In this document: in pieces, positions 58,850 to 64,000 of the stretch
How positions within the stretch are numbered: position 1 is the first letter of the stretch
Layout of the letters: the number at the start of each line of letters is the position of its first letter
Source: Cynocephalus volans
Lineage: Eukaryota; Chordata; Mammalia; Dermoptera; Cynocephalidae
NCBI RefSeq assembly: GCF_027409185.1
Contig: NC_084472.1
Coordinates: 91,900,427 to 91,964,426, forward strand
Reading direction: 5' to 3'
Length of the DNA stretch: 64,000 bases
Notes under the pieces: model-generated
Seen by the model: only the letters and a program-made list of their open reading frames with translations
Databases searched by the model: none
Told to the model about the DNA's origin: nothing
Program-made: the position numbers and the translations under genes

Positions 58850-59890
58850 AAAAGTATATTACTTTGGAAATTGAAGTCAAATGTTATATAAAATGGATCA
58901 GTTCCCTGTTTTACCATTTCTGAGTATTCAGAACAATTACATGACATTTACTAAAAATAAGGAATGTACCATATTTAGGTTTAAAAGACCCTTAGTTTCC
59001 TATTAAACTATTTTTTTTTTTTTTTGCTGTCCTATTTAAATTTCTTAAAGACTTAGATATGTTTAGGAGTGACCTAAAATTGCAGAATACCACTTTTTTT
59101 CTAAATCTTGAAATAATCCCAAACCACAGGGTTTACAGATGAATATCTAATAAACATCAGTGACATTAACTATTTCCTTTGTGGATCCAGCTCCTACAAT
59201 AGTGTCTAGCCCATAGCATGAGCTCACAAATTATTTTTATTGCATTGCATATTTTTATGGATACTTTTATTTGTCAATAAATAAATGGAAATAAAACGTC
59301 TTACATAATCTGATTGTGTTCATTGCTATTAGAGTATCACTGCTCCCAGGTTTTCTCAGAGGACAGAACTAGGTAATACATGAATTCTACTATATATAAT
59401 TATTTTATCTAGCTAACTATCTTTGTTTCTATTTATCTCCATGGCCTGTGACATTAAATAAAGTCACAAAATGTCATTAACCACAGTTTTTGTTTTTGCC
59501 TCCATCTGGTTATATAGGATTCCTGGCTCCCTGCAAAACCCATACTTCTGAGAGCCCTATAAGCTGATGTTTCCATCAGTCAGTGATCTTGATGCAGCAT
59601 CTACCATGTCCCTTTCTCCCATTAACTAGACAGGCGAGAAAGGCATAACTTCATCTTCTTTCCTTAATCAAACAGCAAAATGTCTTTATATCTATCAATA
59701 TTCGTAAAACAATTTCTAGAAATGTCATTACCGAACTAGTGTCACAAAGGCTCAAGCACTGAATTGTAGCTATTCTAGCTCTTCTTGATATATTTACATT
59801 TAAAAGGAGAGAACTGCAAGGAAGGAGTGGCCAACCCTGCACAAATGAGAATAGGTTTGAGAAAGGGGCATTAGATTTGGTATACATTAA
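58850..59890. other. Unassigned AT-rich sequence
   Basis: 59160-59240 (AATAGTGTCTAGCCCATAGC) hints at an L2/MIR tail. No gene seen. Confidence 0.45.
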
Positions 59891-59908
59891 CTCATTTGTA
59901 ACATTTGA

Positions 59909-60033
59909 CTTTTTCGTGACCGGCACTCAGCCAGTGAGTGCACCGGCCATTCCTATATAGGATCCGAACCCGCGGCGGGAGCGTTGCCGCGCTCCCAGCG
60001 CCGCACTCTCCCGAGTGCGCCACGGGCTCGGCC
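59909..60033 (-). mobile_element. CYN-type tRNA SINE (short form), antisense
   Basis: Reverse complement of GGCCGAGCCCGTGGCGCACT...ATCCTATATAGGAATGGCCG...GCCGGTCACGAAAAAG. Duplication CTCATTTGTAACATTTGA is perfect over 18 bp (59891-59908 and 60034-60051). It has the least-decayed flanks of the three SINEs and a tail of only about five A's. Confidence 0.95.
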
Positions 60034-60059
60034 CTCATTTGTAACATTTGAGAAAGGAG

Positions 60060-60790
60060 TTTCTATAGTCAGATGGGGCTGCAGTCTTTAAAGTACCCAA
60101 AGCACTTTAAATGTTCTGTAAGTGAACTGGGCTCCAGTAAACATTTGGCAACAAGCAAGCATTTATCTCCAAGACACTGAGAAACACAGAACTGTTATGT
60201 TTATTTTTATTTTATTTAGAGATGCAGACATACTCCAGTAGCCAGGAACCATTTTGGTTTCTGGTCTCTGGGCTAAGGTTTATTCTTTTGTTTAATAAAA
60301 GAGTCAACTGTACTTTTGACAATCAGTGGTTTTCCGCAGTGTCCTAACCAACATTATCTCCCTTCACAAAACAAGTTCTTGCAGCCCAGGCTGTGGTAAA
60401 CAATTCCTGAAAGTGGAATAACTGTTGCCTCTCCTGTCTCCTCCATTACCGGGTGATGCCATCTCCTAAACCCATGCTGTAAACATTTGGGAACAAAGGC
60501 TCTATACCCTCGAGCTACTTGGTTCCAAAGGGAACAGGTCATAAAGAAAGAGGTTTATAAAGGCATTTATTTATTTATTTATTTATTCATTCATTCATTC
60601 GTTTATTTATTTATTTTTGCCAAGAGAGTTGAATGTATTCTTTTCTCTGGTCATGATTCATTCTTAATTATAAGATTGCAATTTTTTTAGGAAGTATTTT
60701 TGAGGTCTTTGTTATTTAGCAGTAAAAACACAAAATAATCCACCCAGTATTACAGAGAGTAGGAGGTGGTCTGTGTATGTTTCAGCCTAT
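60060..60790. other. Unassigned, with a (TTTA)n array
   Basis: TTTA/TTCA tetranucleotides run from about 60565 to 60617. No gene or other clear repeat recognised. Confidence 0.5.
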
Positions 60791-60799
60791 AGAGAGAAG

Positions 60800-61197
60800 C
60801 CTGTGGGCTGCTACAACACAATGCCATAGACTGGGTGGCTTAAACAACAAACATATATTTCTTACAGTTCTGGAGGCTGGAAGTCTGAGATCAGATTGCC
60901 AGTGTGTTTGAGCTCTTGGTGAGGGCCCTCTTCCTGGTTATGTCCTTGCATGTACCTGGGTGTGTGCATACACAGAGAGAGACAGAGAGACAAAGAGAGA
61001 AAGAGAGGAGAGGGAGAGAGTGTTCTGATGCCTCCTCCCCTTTTCATAAGGGCACTAATCCCATCATGAGGGCCTCACCCTCATAAGCTAATCTAACCCT
61101 AATCACCTCCCAAAGGCCTCACTTTCAAATACCATCACACCGGGGGTTAGGGTTTCAACATATGAATTTGGGGGGACATAAACATTCAGTCCACAGA
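60800..61197 (-). mobile_element. MLT1A-type MaLR LTR, antisense
   Basis: ACTGGGTGGCTTAAACAACA, TCTTACAGTTCTGGAGGCTG, TAATCACCTCCCAAAGGCCT and ATGAATTTGGGGGGACATAA. A GA-rich microsatellite expansion (60972-61020) interrupts it. Confidence 0.85.
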
Positions 61198-61650
61198 AAC
61201 TGCAGTTAATTTATACAAGAGAACAGAGTTTGTCTCTGTAGCAGAAGAGGATTTTCTCATTGCCTGAGTGCTCTTGAGAACAGTCATCTTGGAGAGAAGA
61301 CACAGACTGTAGAAGATGGTAAGATTTTGGCTCAACATGTAAAAAAGTAAATGGCTAATAGTGGGGGTTTTCAGAGGGAAGAATGGGCAATCTCTAAGAA
61401 TGGCGAGCTCCACGTGGCTGGAGTAGGTAGTTGTGGAAAACTCAAAGAACTCAGAAGGCCCAGGTCCCTTTCCTACACTGAGTCCATGTTTCTGAAAATT
61501 CATTAGGGGGCTATAGCTGCATATATCCTCATCACTGATGTGTAATTTTGAGGCCTTAAGAGTCAATGGTTTGAATTTGAACTTTAGTTCGAGCAAAACA
61601 CTTTGGAGAAGAATAAATGGAGGTTTTCGTATTCTCCTTGGCTCCACAGG

Positions 61651-61863
61651 GCATTGTGCAGGAGTCAGGGCAGACCCACAATGGACAGTATGAGAAACGA
61701 AATATGCACAATAATGTGTAAACATTGTGGCAAGCATTTCAGGGACGAGACACTTTTGCAATCTCACAAGTTCCCTGCATGTAAACATGTGTGGCACAAG
61801 CAAGCCAGGACGCTTGTCAGTCCTTTGCCAATGATCATGTTCATACCATTCTTCCTTGTTTGA
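61651..61863 (+). pseudogene. Zinc-finger-like open segment; possible terminal exon or relic
   Basis: TATTCTCCTTGGCTCCACAG, an acceptor-like site ending at 61650, is followed by 70 open codons to TGA at 61861-61863. Codons for MCKHCGKHFRDETLLQSHKF-PAC give a finger with Cys, Cys, Phe, Leu and His at the canonical spacing (C-x2-C-x3-F-x5-L-x2-H), then H-x4-C. This is the CCHC variant known from FOG-type fingers. AATAAA follows at about 61972. There is only one finger and no recognised flanking domain, so it could be an exon, a retrocopy tail or a chance motif. The 205-codon minus-strand frame on the same bases has no motif and I take it as the shadow. Confidence 0.35.
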
Positions 61864-62134
61864 ATTTCTTTCCTTCCACCCTATCTCTTCCCATGGAAAT
61901 TCAACCAGTTTTCCTGTCCCAAATCAGATGGAATTATCCCTATAAAGGAATTCTCTAATTCTTAAAATGAAATAAATACGGTAATTCTCTGATTCATGCC
62001 TCTTGTGTTTTTCCTTCTGTTCTATTTAGCACTTATAGGTTCTTCTCTTATAGTCCCTCGCTTATCCTACTACCTATTGTTTTTAGTCTTAAAACATCTT
62101 TTTTTACCTAATGGATTTAACATTTTTGAGGACA

Positions 62135-62245
62135 GAGATTATGTCTAATAGATTTTTATATCCCCTAAAATGTTGAACACTCTACCTTACAGCTAGTGAA
62201 CCTCAGTAGACAGATACTAAGTGAGTGGAGGAATGAATGGCAGAA
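62135..62245 (+). repeat. L2 LINE 3' tail, sense
   Basis: TTGAGGACAGAGATTATGTC, TTTATATCCCCTAAAATG and a decayed tail ending GAGGAATGAATGG. Confidence 0.6.
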
Positions 62246-62520
62246 ACGTGGCAAAGGTGCTGCTTTTCCCCTCTTTCCTTAGGTCTAATCTATATGGTCT
62301 TTTATTTCAGACTTTGGGCTAGAAAATGACAGGATCAAGACAATATAAAGCATAGAAAGCTGGGAAGTTTGTGGGGGGCATATGTACTTCATGGAAGGTC
62401 AATTTTCAAGGATCAAGTTACAGTAATATTAATATTACAATAATTTCCATTTTGGAGAAGGAAAACCAGTGTGTGAGTGGGGTTGGAAAGAGGAAAAAAG
62501 ACCAAGTCAAGTTTCACCAC

Positions 62521-62931
62521 TGTATAGTCTGTTTCTGTTGCTTATAACCCAATACCTGGAATGGGGTGATTTATAAGAAAATGAAATTTATTGTTTACAG
62601 TTTCAAAGGCTGGAAGTCCGAAGTCCAGAAAACACCTCTGATGAAGACTTTCTTTCATGGTGACTTCAGTGATGGCAGAGTATCACATTGTGAAATAGCT
62701 AAGCAGAGAGAGAATAACTTTCTTACGTGCTAATCCTTTTTAAAGACCCCCAAACCATGCCCTTGACCACCATTATTAGTCCATTCAATATGGCATGGTG
62801 TTACAATCTAACCACCTTTTCAAAGCTCCATCATTGAGTTCTCATAATAGGATTTCCCACCCTCAACAGTTACAGTGGGGATTAAGCTTCTAATATGTGA
62901 ACTTTGGGGAACACAATTCAATCAATCCACA
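62521..62931 (-). mobile_element. MST-group MaLR 3' LTR, antisense
   Basis: TGTATAGTCTGTTTCTGTTG at the left, CTCATAATAGGATTTCCCAC and AACTTTGGGGAACACAATTC toward the right, end ATCCACA. Internal sequence follows directly, so on the minus strand this is the 3' LTR of a larger element. Related LTRs are at 47991 and 50781. Confidence 0.85.
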
Positions 62932-64000
62932 GTATTCCTCCTCTGGCCCCCAAAGTTCATGTTTTTCTCATGGGCGAATACATTCATTCCATCCCCAAAG
63001 TCTTATTTCAACTGTAAAGTCCGAAGTTCAAAGTTCCATCTGTGAAATCAATATGAGTTATCCACTGCCAGGATACAATGGTGGGACAAACATAGGGAAC
63101 ATATTCCCATTTGAAAAGGGAGACATAGGCCAAAAGAAAGGGGTAACAGGTCCTAAGCAAGTCCGAAACCCAGCAGGGCAGGCATCAAATCTTAAAACTG
63201 GTAAATCATGTGTCTTGACTCCATGTTTGATGTCCTCTGCATGCTGTTGTGTTGGTTGGGTCCCCAAGTCCTTGGGCAGCTCTGCTCCTATGGCTTTCCT
63301 GGTCTGAGGCCGCACTTCGGCTGTTGCATGCTGGCATTGCACCCGAGTAGCTACACAGGTCTGGGGTCTCCATGGAGGTCCCACTCTCATGGCTCCACTA
63401 GGCATGGTGCTGATGGGGTTTCTCTACTGCAACTCCGACCCCACATTTCTGCTTGACATTGCTCTAGTGAATGGTCTATGTGGTGACTCCAGCCCTGTGA
63501 CAGATCTCTTCTTAAGTCCCCAGACTTTTCCATATATCTGTTGAAATCGGGATGGAGGCTCCCAAGCCTCCACAGCTCTGGCATTGTGAGCCTGCAGACC
63601 TAATACCATGTGGACACCACCAAGGCTTTGGCTTGTATTTTTCAAAGCTGTGGGTCCAACCACACCTGGGGCCAATTTAGCCACAGCTGGAGCAGCCAAA
63701 CCTATGGGAATCAGCATCCCTAGGGGGCCCTGGGCAGTGAGCCTGTGGAGGGCACCTCAGGCCTGTTCCCCAGGACCATTTTGTCTCCCTGGGCCTTTGG
63801 ACCTGAAATGGAAGGATTGGCCCCAGAGGCTTCTGTGATGCCTTCAGGGCCTTTTCCTTCCTCTTGATAATCCCTTTCTGTTGTACTAATCTTCTTAGCA
63901 TTATTGAATTGTTCTCCTGAAAATGGCCTCTGCTTCTCTACCACATGGCCAGGCTGCAAATTTTTCAAATCTTTACTCTCCGCTTCCCTTTTAATTATAT
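62932..64000 (-). mobile_element. MaLR (THE1/MST-int type) internal region, antisense, runs off window
   Basis: Starts at the inner LTR edge with CTGGCCCCCAAAGTTCATGT. It continues with AAAGTCCGAAGTTCAAAGTT, ATACAATGGTGGGACAAACA, GGTAACAGGTCCTAAGCAAG, TCTGTTGAAATCGGGATGGA, AATGGCCTCTGCTTCTCTAC and TGGCCAGGCTGCAAATTTTT. This order matches the 3' part of the internal sequence of THE1/MST elements in reverse. These elements carry no intact genes, and frames of 65-136 codons on both strands are remnants or chance. The element continues past the right edge. Confidence 0.8.

Noticed and set aside
61186-61803. Longest open frame in the window (205 codons, minus strand)
   Set aside because: It starts in an LTR end, has no domain or signal, and overlaps on the opposite strand the zinc-finger-like frame, which is the more protein-like reading.
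63058-63405. Frames of 115-136 codons on both strands near the right end
   Set aside because: They sit in MaLR internal sequence. These elements have no intact coding capacity and the frames do not line up with a single product.

Overview
This window looks like a gene-poor, AT-rich intergenic or deep-intronic stretch of a placental mammal nuclear genome. I find no intact protein-coding gene. Open frames are short and mostly fall in repeats or at chance positions. The fossil layer is typical eutherian: L2, MIR, MaLR LTRs (MLT1, MST), L1M fragments and hAT relics. There are no primate Alu or rodent B1/B2 elements. Three young SINEs share a tRNA-type head and a body containing CCTATATAGGAATGGCC. 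I recognise these as the CYN-type tRNA SINE of colugos (Dermoptera), so a Galeopterus-like genome is my best guess. This rests on recall of the family, not on a search.

Layout. 1-5 kb: MLT1 LTR, MIR, antisense L2 and a palindromic mini-transposon. A 2.5-kb retrocopy with AATAAA, poly(A) and a near-perfect target-site duplication splits the L2. 5-12 kb: MST and MLT1 LTRs and many L2/MIR fossils. 12.1 kb: the first young SINE. 13.5-15.8 kb: a cluster of splice-like segments that could be the 3' part of a small decayed gene. 16-25 kb: hAT relic, MLT1, a pair of mini-transposons, an L1M 3' end and a large AT-rich inverted repeat. 25.7-26.3 kb: a GC-rich solo LTR of class II (betaretrovirus-like) type with a perfect 6-bp duplication. 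27-34 kb: L2/MIR, a MaLR nested in L2, and a young L1 3' end with a perfect 15-bp duplication. 35-44 kb: second SINE, MER5-type hATs, an L1 split by an LTR-like insert carrying a 29-bp minisatellite, and a poly(A)-only insertion. 44.8-46.1 kb: antisense L1MA-like 3' end. 47-52 kb: a possible orphan exon, back-to-back LTRs, an LTR inside L2 and a tRNA-Gln-like fragment. 54-64 kb: L1M tail, MLT1 LTRs, third SINE, a zinc-finger-like open segment, and a MaLR LTR with internal sequence running off the right edge.

No genes here work together as a pathway, and I saw no operon, CRISPR array, phage or defence system. The most useful content is the insertion history, read from target-site duplications and nested elements, plus three candidate coding relics (14.0-15.8, 47.0 and 61.7 kb) that a translated search could settle. 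Repeat family names and fuzzy boundaries come from recognition by eye.
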